Shown here one piece after another: positions 1 to 11,916 of a DNA stretch of 25,731 bases. Each line of letters starts with the position of its first letter. The first letter of the stretch is position 1. The stretch covers positions 245,394-271,124 of the forward strand of contig NW_003157232.1 of NCBI RefSeq assembly GCF_000003605.2, in the 5' to 3' direction. This DNA comes from Saccoglossus kowalevskii. Taxonomy: Eukaryota > Hemichordata > Enteropneusta > Harrimaniidae. A program made the position numbers and the translations under genes. The notes below the pieces were generated by a model. It did not search any database. It saw only the letters and a program-made list of their open reading frames with translations, and was not told the origin of the DNA.

Positions 1-154
1 CCCCAACAAATATTAGCCAAATATATTTATATTTATTTTTGCAGATACTGTTTTTGTCGATGAGGGGGTATTTGGATATGTGACATTTAAATATTGAACG
101 ATTTATTCAAACTGCTAAAATAAAATTATGTGGTTGGCTCACAATTCAAAACAG

Positions 155-1428
155 ATACGTCAGAGAATGGCTTGGTGCCATGGTTACTAGTGATATAGTA
201 GAAGTCTACCCCGAGAGGAATACATATTTCCTTCCACCTCATAGAGTTAAATCTTTGTCAAGAAAGAGAGGGGACGGTTGTGTAGCCATTGCATCGGATG
301 GTGTTCCGTTAATAGCTGGCGTCTTCCAAGATATTTTGGCTTGTATGAAGAAAGATGGCCCTGCAGGTGAGTATGAACTTAATGGACATAGAAATTGCTG
401 TAGAGTCGTCGTGGTAATACAAATCTATTGTTCACACATCATTGATAATGGTCGTGGAAGCTAAGACATATAACCAAATATGCCAACTAATGTATGTATG
501 TATTTGTAATATTGATGAATATTCATGTAAAATAATAAACGTGGTACTGCTTCACGCTGTCATGTAATTAGACTTAAACCAATATAAGTTCATCTATCAT
601 CTCTAGGTGTTCCATACTCTAGATATCCAACGCACGCAAAGTTTTCAGATGAGATGGCGTCACTAAAAGTTCAGAAACTTCCCAAGGGTTACTTATTTTC
701 ATCAGAAATAATCCAAGCCAAATTAGGTAATTATTGTTATGTTCTTTAAGTTACGAGTTATATTTAAATAAATCCAAACTTCATTTTAAGTTACTTGAGT
801 TGTTTGCGCTGTCAGGTTAGGCTTCTCTGAATGACCTCCTCCTATACTCATAGTTGCAGAAGCTGTTGTTTGTGAAATTGGTTGTGGTAGCGGAATGCAT
901 ACGTGTACATTAGCACAGTTGTATCCAGCATGTGAATTCTATGGCATTGACATTTCCGAGAAGACCATCGCTGCCGCTCAGACTCGAGCTCTTGAGATGA
1001 AACTCTCAAACGTCACTTTCCTCCAATGCGACGCATCCAATATGGCGGATGAATGGAAATCAAAATTCGACATCGTCTTCACCATGGATGTGGTACACGA
1101 TCTACCTCGACCTGATCTCGTTCATTACGAGATTATACGCATTATGAAAGATGATGGTATATACATTATGGAGGATCCAGATTACCATAGCAACCATGCC
1201 GATAATATTGGTATTCCACTTGCTGCTCTGAATTACACTTGGAGTTTGTTTCGTTGCTTGGCAACATCTTTGTATTTTGACAACAGTTTTGGTCTAGGAG
1301 TAATGTGGGGAAGGGAACGTGTGCTAGAATTTTTAGAAAAGACAGGATTAGAATGTTTTTCGAGTTATTCTTTAGATAAGACAGAAAATATAATATATCT
1401 ATCGAGAAAGAAAATGAGCGGTGATTAA
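155..1428 (+). CDS. Rv2258c-like SAM-dependent methyltransferase, 3' exons (5' end outside window)
   Basis: Three exons join in one frame: 155-366, 607-726 and 860-1428, giving about 299 codons plus a stop. Splice sites are an acceptor ending aaacag (154), donor gtgagt (367), acceptor ctctag (606), donor gtaatt (727) and acceptor ttgcag (859); both internal introns are phase 1. The first exon reads RYVREWLGAM and then a winged-helix-like segment ending TYFLPPHR, as in the N-terminal domain of Rv2258c-type methyltransferases. The last exon carries the Rossmann methyltransferase fold: motif I EIGCGSG (874-894), an acidic residue ending strand 2 (YGIDIS, Asp codon 949-951), the FDIVFTMDVVHDL core and a DDGIYIMEDPD strand. 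The fold should bind S-adenosylmethionine; the methyl acceptor is unknown. The linker between exon 2 and motif I looks shorter than in bacterial relatives, so a small exon may be missed. The ATG at 180 is probably internal, since similarity continues upstream of it. The N-terminal roughly 50 residues would lie upstream. The acceptor at 154 is weakly pyrimidine-rich and is the least certain boundary. Confidence 0.82.
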
Positions 1429-1625
1429 ATATTAGTTTTGGTGTAATCAATATGTCAGTTTTCAGACTAATTACTGGTCAACTTAACGGTCAAGTGATCT
1501 GAACGTTGACAAGTGTGTAAGTTTTAATGTATCGTACTCATCGTTGAATCGGTTTGAATAGTTCCAGTGTACATTCAAAGGCAACTGAAAACGACATTCC
1601 AGGTTTCGGATAACGAGTGTAAAGA

Positions 1626-1631
1626 AATAAA
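1626..1631 (+). promoter_or_regulatory. Polyadenylation signal AATAAA of the methyltransferase gene
   Basis: An AATAAA hexamer lies about 200 bp after the TAA stop of the methyltransferase gene. A genomic run of twelve A's starts about seven bases later, so cDNA primed on that run could mislead 3'-end mapping. The distance and strand fit a normal 3' end, but no transcript evidence is available. Confidence 0.5.
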
Positions 1632-2054
1632 ATAGACAAAAAAAAAAAAACGCCGACCGAAAAATGTATATCGTTTAAAAGTATATTGAATGACCAGTGT
1701 TATGACGGCTCAGGGGTATGGCTTCTCATATTTTGGCATCCGGAAATTCGGAAGCAGTCGACCGTTTCAGGTTAGGTGGGCGTACAGAGTAATCGTTTAT
1801 AGCAAAAAAATCAATAACTGCCTATTTCGGTGGAACACAGATCTAAAATGGGAAATGTGTTGGTGGGCATTTCACAGGCACTTTAACAATCATAAATATT
1901 ATTGCAGATTTCTGTATATTGTGATGAATAGTTCACTGAACAGTGGAACAGATTATAAAGCTTTACACAGTTCTCAACTTGAAATGGGAAGGAAGTCTAT
2001 TGTCATACATGTCATCTCTGGTTTACTCGTGGTCTAAAACCTTTACTTATTTTA

Positions 2055-2111
2055 CAGTAGTTGACTTGGTGTTGGGCATTATAATACCGTTAACAAACAA
2101 ACAAACAAACA
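2055..2111 (+). repeat. (AAAC)n tract, possible retroelement tail
   Basis: A short (AAAC)n run (2092-2111) follows a stretch ending ACCGTTAAC. Many invertebrate SINEs and LINEs end in a GTTAA-like motif followed by AAAC repeats, so this may be the tail of a degenerate short retroelement. No tRNA-like A and B boxes were found upstream, so only the simple repeat itself is secure. Confidence 0.4.
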
Positions 2112-3073
2112 GGTGCTCAGTGCTCATCAACTGACTTTCCACCAAAGAAACTTTTATACACGTACGGGCAAGGTGATATTTAACAGACGAATTACTCAAA
2201 AAACAGAGCAAAATGTGAAATTGTCTCCTTGCCTGTCCTTGTGCATTGGGGTTAAGCTCAAAGCAAATTCTCATTTTAGTAGTGACAGAAAACTAAAATT
2301 CAGTCTTCATATACACCCAAACTATAACATGTTGCATTGACAAAATTGTTCAAAATTGTGAATGAAGGTATGTAATTTGTATTATGCGTATTATAAATTG
2401 TGGAAGTTTATATTGAATGGTCGATGGATGGCGATTTTAAAGTGGCGTAACCACTGATCATTTTGGAATTTGTGCACGGTTAACTAGAGAATACCCATGA
2501 TGCTCTGCTTCATTTGATATTTTGCTATTTCGTCTATTATAAACGCTATAATGCAAATAGCATTAGCATTAGAACATATTCACCTTACAATATGATGTTA
2601 TCGGAACGACTGCCGGAATCCAGTGTTATCAGAAATACAATGCCACAGCTTGTCACATAAGGTTATTCGTGTTCTTATTGAACGAAAACAGATCATTCGA
2701 GCCAGCATTATTTACGCGAGTGCAAGCAACAAATTCAAAATCTCAGGTTGAAGTGATCAGCTGGTAACTTTCTCATGTTTTATAATCTCGTTCGAAAATA
2801 GCACCGTCAAACGTGTATCGTAGATTTGATTCTAACATATATAATTGATTATAGACTATATGCTTTCAAATACATCTACTCATTTTCAGTTAGTGCCTCA
2901 AACAACAGTGGCACTTTCTTTTACATACAGTGCCTGTATTCGTAATTGTAAGTTGACTAGCTGCCCTCGTGTGGCCAATTTGCATTCTGCTTTTGTTTAT
3001 CCGGAATATAAGCTTAACGGAAAAAACAAATTATTTTAAAGGTTGGTGGTCGTCGCGCCGCATTCTGTTCGAT

Positions 3074-3098
3074 CATGGAGCTATTTTTTAGCTCCATG
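3074..3098. repeat. Perfect 10-bp inverted repeat with T5 loop
   Basis: CATGGAGCTA (3074-3083) is followed by five T's and then the exact complement TAGCTCCATG (3089-3098). The short direct repeat TTCGAT flanks both sides (from 3068 and from 3100). It could form a stable hairpin in DNA or RNA. No gene context explains it. Confidence 0.7.
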
Positions 3099-6073
3099 GT
3101 TCGATATAGCAACGTTCACATCGTGTGTAAAATACGTTGTTTGTTTGTTTACATGAAATTCGAACACGCGCTGTGCGACAATCACCACCCTTTAAGTCTC
3201 CACGCAGCAAAGTCCTAGTTTATTTTACGAGATGTCAACTGTTTCTTTTACTCCCGAGGGAGGAAATGCCTTTTGACCCATATGTGTTTCTTCTATGTGC
3301 TGTTCAGACTTGGCACGAACGCGATTTGACTCTATTATACATGTTCAGCAACCCGGCTGAGGGCGCACCGCCCATTCGCTTTATCAGTAATTGTCTTTGG
3401 CCACCCAGTTTCTTTAGATTAGAGGAAAAGTAATTTGTAATTTACATTTGTCAAACGAAGTTGACTTTGTAGTTTGAAGTATCGGGATTGGAGTGTTGAT
3501 TACCCACAAACACATTTCCAAGTAATTATGATGGAAAGAAGACTGTAGCGGTAACTCTGGCGGTATATTGATATATTTGACCTCAATTTCGACATCATGT
3601 GTACGGAGACTAGTATAATTCCTTTGACAAAAATGAATAGTGTTATGTACTAACATAATTACATTGGCTGGTAATAAAATCAGATACATAGCTAGGGTAT
3701 CCCTGTTGAGTTATCCGATGGGTGCTGAATGCAGTATTTGTACAATGCTTCTTGGAGTGGAAAGATTTAGATACAATAACAATAATATTAAGAATACATT
3801 TATTGATTTCTCTCTGAACGTTTGGCGCCGTTGTGCCTGTCTGTCTCCCTATAATTCGGATGTGACCATTGTTCAGCATACAAGATGACACTGCAGCTAA
3901 ATGTGCGTATCCATGGCGACGGCGTTCAAATATATTCACCAGACTTATCGCGCCAAGTTTATTTAGGGGGCAAATGGATGTTACTTAGCAACAGTGTACG
4001 TGTGCTTAACTTTGTCGTAGTTTCTATGTATATTGTAATAGATCAAGTTAAACACAGATTAGTGCTACTCAGGGTATATATTTTGCTATTGCAATTTAAT
4101 AATATATCAGCTCGCGACGATGCAGTAGTTAAACGAATTCCCGAAAGGTCACGTGACGTGATTCTATAACCCCCTTTATTTAGTGTGTGAGTATGTAAAA
4201 GAGGGTATGGTTGCCACAAACACGAGGGGTGCGCTTTTGACGATTCTCTATATTGTCGTTGACGGACACCTTTCTTACGGCACACCTCTAGTGCAATCGT
4301 CGACTGATATGTTGTAACTACTCTGAAGGCATTCTGCCAAGGAATCCGCAGGCAAACCTTATCAATCACGCGACTAATTCTTAGGTACGTGACCAAGTAA
4401 GAAATTACTGTGTGAAAACTACACCTGTTGCTTCTGGCAAAAAAAAATTGTTTAGACGGGCAAAACAGCAATAAACTTTGCTTAACCAACCATCTACTTT
4501 CAATTTTTTTGTAACAATAGAAAATTAATGGAATACTTTTTAAGTGATGCCGCGGTTGATTCACTTGTATCTCTGTGTCAGGGCGAGAATTCATCACTAC
4601 AAACAAATACATACAGTAATTGTTAGTGAAAGTTTCTTGTGTTAAACAACAATGACGCCACCGTGATAGGCTGTGATATCTCCCTCCACATGTTGGATTA
4701 TACAAGTACACTTTTGTAAAACTGGCTTCAAATAAATAACCGATACCTGTGTTATGATACCTGTACGTATATGTCATACGTCCTCAAGTTATTAAGTGAA
4801 ATATACTAAATTGCTTAATGTGTGTTCATATCATATGAATGCAAATGATCTAAGCTTCATTTCTCGTCAATCTAATAATTGGATTAAGTTTATACCATTT
4901 TCGTATTTTGAGGGTATATCACGGTGACCATGTCACAATATAAGGTAGGGATCATGAAATTCATTATAAATGCATGATGCTTAGTAATTGTTAATACACG
5001 TGTTGCTACGCCAAAACCAATTACATTGTAGATGACAGCTGTTGGTTTAGCCGCCATATTGTGCCCGTGATAAAAGAGTTATTCTCCGATTCGATTTTGG
5101 ATTCGGTTACTGGTGAATACGATTTAAATTCGAGTTTGTAAATATAACTGTATAATTTAAAGATTTTTTTTAATGTAAATACTTGTAATTAACTGAGTTG
5201 GGTGTGTTTTTATAAATAGATTAAATTGGGTTTAGGTTTATTATTACATTCTTGCGATTGATTTTCTAGTGAAATCAGATCTCTCCGATGTGAATCCGTA
5301 TTGCACTTAAACCAGTCCTATACCTTCTATTGCCCAGGGGAATATTCATGTCTCTTGTCGCATACTTTATAGTGATGAACGTCTAGATAAACTGAGTCCA
5401 AATAACTTTATCTTCTTGCCTGTCGAGTTTCAGAGTATGCCAATTTTTACTGTGTATGAGATCGCCATAACGACACCTGCCGTTTTGCAGTGATGTGTCT
5501 CACTCTGGAATTAAGTCCTTAGGCGAAATTGGTAGCACCAACAAAGTACGTACCGTGTTTTACTGGACAAATGAATGAGGAGAGTTTAATTTGGCGTCAA
5601 GTATCAACAGGTGGCAGATATTATTTTGAGATGGGAGACGTGATCAGACGCCAGTACAAATAACAATTACGGGACATTCAACCTCATCAAAGTAAATCAT
5701 CTAGTCAAATCAAGCACACAGAATTGCAACTACAATGTAGTCTTTTTTAAAAAGCTAGAGTTTGATTGAAGTAACTGAAGCATGGAAAAATCCATCATTA
5801 ACCGCCGTGGGGCTGGTCATGGAGGTCACCTCATCAAAATAAACAATGCGTGTCCCACTGAAATCAGTAGCTAAATAGAAATTGGTAGATTTCTGAAACA
5901 GATCATGGACTTTGATTTTGAGGAATTTTACATGCATAATAGACGTCTCATTGAGTACATTACAACGTATTCATCGTTCCGAGGAAATCCTAAGACACAA
6001 TTCACGACTTATAACAAATACATGGTGGGGACAATGTATTGGAAATAAATTAGATTCCGTGGAAATATATCAT

Positions 6074-6210
6074 TGACGTAAAATGTGACGTTTCATGTCG
6101 CGGCATGCGTCTCAAATAATAATGGTATTTAGCCAACGTTGATTATGATAGTCAAGGCTGAACTTGAGTCGGTGACGTCAGAACACGATGTTACACACTC
6201 AATGACGTTT
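6074..6210. promoter_or_regulatory. Cluster of CRE-like TGACG sites
   Basis: Four TGACG-core sites lie within about 140 bp: TGACGTAA (6074), TGACGTTT (6086), the perfect octamer TGACGTCA (6173-6180) and TGACGTTT (6203). TGACGTCA is the known binding site of CREB/ATF bZIP factors. The cluster lies far from both recognised genes, so it could be a distal enhancer or chance. There is no direct evidence of function. Confidence 0.3.
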
Positions 6211-6214
6211 ACAG

Positions 6215-9200
6215 TATCCTCAGCTACTGTACAATGATGTGCAAGCAACTCAACCAAGAAGGTCGTTTTCACCAGCCCGTGGATCTACCATAACAACGAT
6301 GTTTTTTGAATGAAAAATGTGCTACCCACAGTGGACGTTTCCAATATATTTATTGAGAGTTTTGGACAATGAAAACACTGTGTCTAGTGTGCCTTCTTTT
6401 TGTGTTGGCAATTTGTTAACAAAATATGTTGTTCAAAATGAAATTCTTCGAAAACAAAACGCAAACAAACAACTCACCCCTCTTCAACTGCTCGTCATGG
6501 CGAGCCACCATAATTCATCCTTAAGTTATCGGTAGCTGCAATTCCCGTGCAGTCGTTGATGAGTGCTACCACTTCTTTTTTTAGTTACTATATACATGTA
6601 ACACATTTAGTAAAGAAATACATATCAAAATGTTCTTAAAACAATGTGATTGTCAAGTTGTTAACTAAATCCCACTAAACTAGCATGTGAACTAACGTTG
6701 GCCTGTTCACGAATACGCAGTCGTATGCAACTAAAATAGAGACGGAGACGGATTCGATTCCAGCTTCTTTATAACATCGGGGGTTCATGATTTTGGTGTT
6801 CAATAATCTTGTGTTTATCTGAGAGACAAACCTAATTGGAAGCTTTTACTTGCCTCGGTGTTTGGAGCAATACACTTCCCTTCCCAGCCTGAATCTAAAG
6901 TGTCTAATACCATACACCATTGTGTTATTGCAGCCCTACAATTATATGGAACTCACAAATAAGACGTCCTAGTGGGATGTGTGAGACGAGGAAGGACAGT
7001 ATTATAGCGCATTTTATTACTGAATTAAATTAAGTTCAAAATATGTGGTAGTGACCGTTTTGCAACGACATCGGTGCAGGGTACCTTATTGGTTCGCGAG
7101 TGTATTATTTATAGAAACTTTACATTATTGCGTAAGCAAGTTTTTGTCGAATGTAGAGTTGTATGTGGCACTAACTAAGTTTAATATTCGGTCTTGCTAG
7201 ACACCATGTCAAAATCGAAATCGGTTTTGATGTCATTATTTTATCGTGTTTTATTGCTGGCCATAAGTTTGAAATATGTGACAGAAATTCGAACCTGGAC
7301 ATATCCTGCGATGACAATTAATTACAGTTATCATTGCTATGACCAAATCTTTATAAAGATGTGGAGGTGATATTACAATTGTCATCGCTAAGACAGATGG
7401 TTATGAAGATTTAAATTGTAGTCGTCATCGCTAAGACCAGGTCGTTGTATAAATGATGAGGACACTGAACTTTGGTTACCCTCCGCCAAATATATAATGT
7501 AAAGTTAACACGAGAAAATGCAGTTACTACTACTGTTAATTTCCTATTTTAAAAGATTCAAATGTAAGATTTGACGTTGGATTGTGAGTAATGACGTAGA
7601 TGAAACAAAAAATGACGTCAATTGACCACCTCATCCATAAATTCTTACAAGGCGTCTAGCAATGAACGTTCTCTTTGTTGTCATCATTACAATGATATAA
7701 CGCTGAGAAAGGTTCCATTGCCTGTATCTGACAAGTGTGCAGAGTCGCCGTATATGCGTCAGATGATTCTAGGCACCGCCCCCTGACGTCAAGCATGTAC
7801 TTCATGTATGAAAGCCGCTTGCGGCAATTCTTAACAATCTAAATATTTTCATTCAACGTACAGTTGTACGAATGTCATATTTCTTGTATCATCAGCGAAT
7901 ATAACAATCGACGGTCATCCATGAGTGACGAGTGACAATTATGAAAGTAGAATACTTCGTTCGTCATTGGTTCATCACTTGGTTCTCATCAACAGCGACA
8001 TACATACGGCTATTTGTTGTCACTGAGCTGACACTACAAACAGACTGTAAAACTATATATTGTGTGTCCACTCGATGTTACTGATCTATCTTGTGCTCAA
8101 AAACATTTGTATTCTATTAGTATTTTTGTACCAGATGAAAATCTAGAAATTGAATGTCGATGCTGTCTCTCCTGATTTGACAAGTGCAAATGTTAATGTT
8201 ATATATTGTGCACTTTGTCTGACCTTCATGTCATACAGACCGCTTTTAGGAATATATCAGACGCATCAACTAAGTGGCATATATTATCTCATTTATTGTA
8301 AGATAATTTCATATTTGGATAAATTCTGAGTGAATGAAATCGACGTCACTGCTTTCCAGAGCACGCCATTACTTATATCCATTTCAGATGATATCCCATG
8401 TCTACATAAATAGCATTAGACCGATGACTGCTCGTTGATCCAATCACCACCTGTAGATACATCACATTGCCTATCGTTAGGCCGGAATCCGTGGCCAAAC
8501 ACTTTTTGACAATGCAGTCACATGATGTCTCTTCACGCCTTTACTATATCATTTCACATGTCCATCCAATTATCTTGTAAAGGTCATTGGTAAATGACGA
8601 CTTTGGATTGGTCTTCCACAACCACATACAATTGTTTGATGAATGGGGTATTTTCTGCGTGAATGAATCCAGTAAAACACGGCCTGGTCCCATTTACCGT
8701 CGTTGACAATGGCGGGTGTGACAGGCTTTGATCGGTCGAACGTAGATTCGCATTGAATCATCAGAATGGAATTGGCGATTGTAATCGTTCACAGTGAACT
8801 AGTCTAGGAACAGATACACCAGTTATATGTAGAGTAATTTAGCAACGTGTGGGAAGAACAAGGTCACGATCATTAACATCTATAACGTCTGCAACTCTGT
8901 GTGTGATAAACCCATAACTCGTAAATTATGTTTAAAAACGTTGATGACTGTATTATTGATATATCGATCTATTCATCGACTAAGAAATCACGGCTGACAG
9001 AAAGTGAACATAAGTAGGTGTTATTCAAGACTCAACAGAGATTTAAGCTCTTCACTTCTCCTTGACTTCCCTTATAATAGAATGTAGAATTCTTGACTAT
9101 TATTCTGGCGACTAGAGGCCTCCCACACTGTATTCATTCATTTTCATTTTCATGTCACGACTCCCACTTAAATAAACATTTACTGTTGAATTATTTCTTA

Positions 9201-9230
9201 TTAACATGTGATGTAGACCTTTCTGTGACA
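6215..9230. other. Intergenic region, no recognisable gene
   Basis: Only short open frames occur and none shows family features. Two further perfect TGACGTCA octamers lie at 7613-7620 and 7784-7791. A degenerate tandem repeat near 7290-7440 is listed separately. A sequence resembling a tRNA B box (GATTCGATTCC, near 6753) was inspected but has no cloverleaf around it. Confidence 0.6.
7290..7440. repeat. Degenerate tandem repeat, about 43-51 bp period
   Basis: The motif TCATYGCTAWGACM recurs at 7331, 7382 and 7425, each copy preceded by a TTAC- or TTGT-rich stretch and followed by a partly similar tract containing ATAAAGAT or TGAAGAT. Spacings are 51 and 43 bp. This looks like an old three-copy tandem duplication. 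Confidence 0.5.
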
Positions 9231-9233
9231 TTG

Positions 9234-9359
9234 GACATCGCCGTGTCCCACGATATCGCCAAATCCCACGATATCGCCAAATCCCACGATATCGCCGTAT
9301 CTCACGATGTCGCCGTATCCCACGATGTCGTCGTATCCCACGATATCGCCAATTCCTAC
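9234..9359. repeat. 18-bp minisatellite, seven copies
   Basis: Seven contiguous 18-bp units start at 9234, 9252, 9270, 9288, 9306, 9324 and 9342, with consensus near GATATCGCCRWATCCCAC. Units 2 and 3 are identical; the others differ at one to four positions. The period is a multiple of three and most frames lack stops, so open frames appear on both strands here. The + frame reads as DIAVSH-type hexapeptides and the - frame as RYRGIW-type ones. Both are best explained by the repeat rather than by a gene. Confidence 0.93.
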
Positions 9360-9905
9360 GAGTACTGCAACAAATCACGTATTTTCTAACACATCATTCT
9401 CCAGGATTGCTTAATACATGAGTAGGCCAATAGGGCAACATCAAATTGTTGACGCGTTCTTCGAGGTTGTTATACCTTTATCCTTCGTCCTCAGAGTTTG
9501 TTATAGTGAATACGTGAAAATTACGTTGCTAAGCAATTTCTGACGAATTATGCCTAGCGCTTGTCTTTCAAGTTTTATGTTTGCTGTTTGACTGAATTAT
9601 TCGCCAAGGATACTGTCGACAACGTAGTCAAGGTTTTTGTAACGGATTTAAACTTGAACTCTATGTGTTGTTGTGTTGAGAGTTGCTATAGAAATGACAC
9701 GTCAATCATACAAGTTGACAACGACATTATTTTGTGTATAATTCTAGTGTGTTTACAGTTCGCAATTACACATGAAGTGTCGTAGGTGGCGTTTAAACAA
9801 TGTAAATTACATGCCTTGTATATGTCGCATGGGACCCATTTTGAACAAGCCCGGGCCGTCGCGATGTGGCGGCGCTTTCAATAGAATATGGATATCAAGG
9901 GCGGC

Positions 9906-9956
9906 TTATTAGGTGTGTATATTACACGAAGTGTAATACTTAACATGACCTAATAA
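9906..9956. repeat. Nested inverted repeat (two arm pairs)
   Basis: The outer arms are TTATTAGGT (9906-9914) and ACCTAATAA (9948-9956). The inner arms are TATTACAC (9920-9927) and GTGTAATA (9931-9938), around a GAA loop. All arms are perfect, with small bulges between the inner and outer pairs. It could fold into one long hairpin, such as a structured RNA element or the core of a small palindromic MITE. Confidence 0.7.
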
Positions 9957-11866
9957 AAATTCACAAAAATGACTGACTAACATTACTGAGTCCTAACTTC
10001 AGAAACAAATTATATTGTAAAATATGTTGTAAATTGGTTGCTGAGTAGTTTGCCGTGGATTTCACATCTTTGGTGCGTCAGGCCTATTAGACGGGCCAAT
10101 CTAAATGTATGCACATAGGTGGTAAATATACTAATAATCATCTCATGATACTAGTATTAGTGCGTGTCATTATTTTGGAATCACGTTAGGGAATCAAACC
10201 ATGTGTAATAATTGTTCCATTTCAAGGTACAGATATGACCAATTTTCCCCGACCTTTTCGAAAGTCTTCCGTGTTCTTCACGGTAGAAAGAAGCCCGGAT
10301 TGTTTATGACCATGTATTCAGTGCCCAAACTAACTAGTTACTAATTTTTAGAAGTTTAGAATGAATAGACCTCAGTCAACTTGTTCGTATTGATCACATA
10401 TATTGCTCAAAACTTATTGCAATCACAGATACGATGAATGAGCATGGAATGAATAATTCACTAGCGTATTCACACTAAAAGCAGGTGATACCAGTGCTAT
10501 TTGCTGAAACGGAAATGTGACCGGAATATCATCCGTTTTTCGCAGGGAATATATGTGTTGCCATGGGACAGTTAGATACATACATTCCTTATTCGACACA
10601 CTATCCATATCTAATTGAAATTGTACTTATTATTGTAAACAGTAACAAGATGTCGAAGATATATTATCCGAACTAATACCCTATAAAAATCGTTGAAACA
10701 ACTATAGATCTACACAATCGTCAAAATCGGAAATACACAAAACCATGTCACACAAGGGCAACACTTTCTCTTTTTGTCACACGCCCATTTTTTGGCGAAA
10801 TACATAAACACTTTATCCCTATTTTAGATCTTATTCGATGTTATGGTACGCGATTGACGCATAGAGACAAGGTGTACGAGTACTACGTCAGGAAATATCG
10901 TTTCCGAGTCCGCTGAGCACATACAGAGGGGGAAATTACACTGGCAAAGAATATTTCCTTTTCCTGATTCATTGCAAAATTGAATAGGCATGAGCATCAA
11001 CCAAATCAGAAATTACTTCCTCAACCAATATTAAATTTCATTAAATCAATCTTGCATGGACATCATTATTTCATACATTTTCACAAAACCATTTTCAGCT
11101 TTCTTTTCATGCGTTGACGTCATACACTGTTAATAAATGTATTCCTGAAACGAGGACGAATATCCTATTTTTACATGCAATGTATTACTGACATTCGTTC
11201 AAAGATTCGTTCGATATATTTGCATGTTTATTAAAAGCTACCGGAGAGAGCCATTACATTCCGAGTGTAATATTATGATGTCCCGACCATTCCAATAACT
11301 GTAACTTAGAGTACCGTATACATTGATTATTACTCATTTTGAAACAAACACGGGATAAATCTGAGTCTGCCAAACATTAAACAGATAATAAAACCAAAAA
11401 TTAATTCATAGTAGCAGAACACAGAACTGTGTAAATCTGGATGACGTGAGAACATCTGTGGCTTTTAACTGACAATGAGGGTTCAAACAACCCGCAGGTT
11501 CCCCGATGCTCCCGCCTCCAAACGTATTAACAATTTATCTGATAGTCTAGCTAGTTTAAAATACAAAGCAAGTATATTTCTAACTTCTCTGGGTCACACC
11601 TACAATGTATAAGGTGTGGTATTGTTGATATCACTGTATACTTATTTGACAGTATATAATCTGCATTGTCGGTTGCCAAGTTCATTTTATATGGTAAAAA
11701 GATCAATGTACACTGGCACATGGAGTAGAAATCAACAATAAGATGTTTTCTAGTTGTGTGGTATATTTATTGTTCAGACAGATATCCAAGGCCAGGCAGG
11801 GTAACAACAAGATGAAAATAAGACGGTAAACAGTCCAATGTCAAGGTTATATGACATATCAATTAA

Positions 11867-11916
11867 TTGTTTGTTTGTTTGTTTGTTTTTTGTTATGCAT
11901 TCAAATCCCCCCCCCC
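11867..11916. repeat. (GTTT)n tract followed by C10 run
   Basis: About five TTGT/GTTT units (roughly 11867-11889) are followed 18 bp later by a run of ten C's (11907-11916). They are simple-sequence tracts. The GTTT run could be the tail of a minus-strand retroelement, but no body was recognised. Confidence 0.75.

Larger units (their letters stand above)
1640..6060. other. Intergenic region, no recognisable gene
   Basis: No protein family was recognised on either strand. The longest open frame is 244 codons on the - strand (4043-4777); its translation is rich in Ser, Arg, Cys, Tyr and His without any domain pattern, and it looks like a chance frame. The region holds an (AAAC)n tract near 2092 and a strong small hairpin near 3074, both listed separately. 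A CACGTG-centred palindrome (GTCACGTGAC) lies near 4149. Confidence 0.6.

Noticed and set aside
61-85. Similarity of GGGGGTATTTGGATAT here to sequence near 19804
   Set aside because: Only about 11 exact bases are shared (GGGGGTATTTG) and flanks diverge, which is too weak to call a repeat family.
40-110. Possible upstream exon after the acceptor ttttgcag ending at 44
   Set aside because: The acceptor looks good, but no frame stays open to a convincing donor and none resembles the expected N-terminal part of the methyltransferase.
180-464. 94-codon frame as a free-standing gene starting at ATG 180
   Set aside because: Family similarity runs upstream of the ATG, and the frame crosses a good donor at 366/367. 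It is an internal exon plus intron read-through.
4043-4777. 244-codon open frame on the - strand
   Set aside because: It is the second-longest frame in the window, but the composition is rich in Ser, Arg, Cys, Tyr and His, no domain or repeat pattern is visible, and it has no splice or start context. Probably chance.
6740-6800. tRNA-like B box (GATTCGATTCC)
   Set aside because: No A box at the right distance and no cloverleaf could be drawn; at most a decayed SINE trace.
9093-9389. 98- and 88-codon frames on both strands over the minisatellite
   Set aside because: They are open only because the 18-bp repeat keeps several frames free of stops; the flanks outside the repeat look random.
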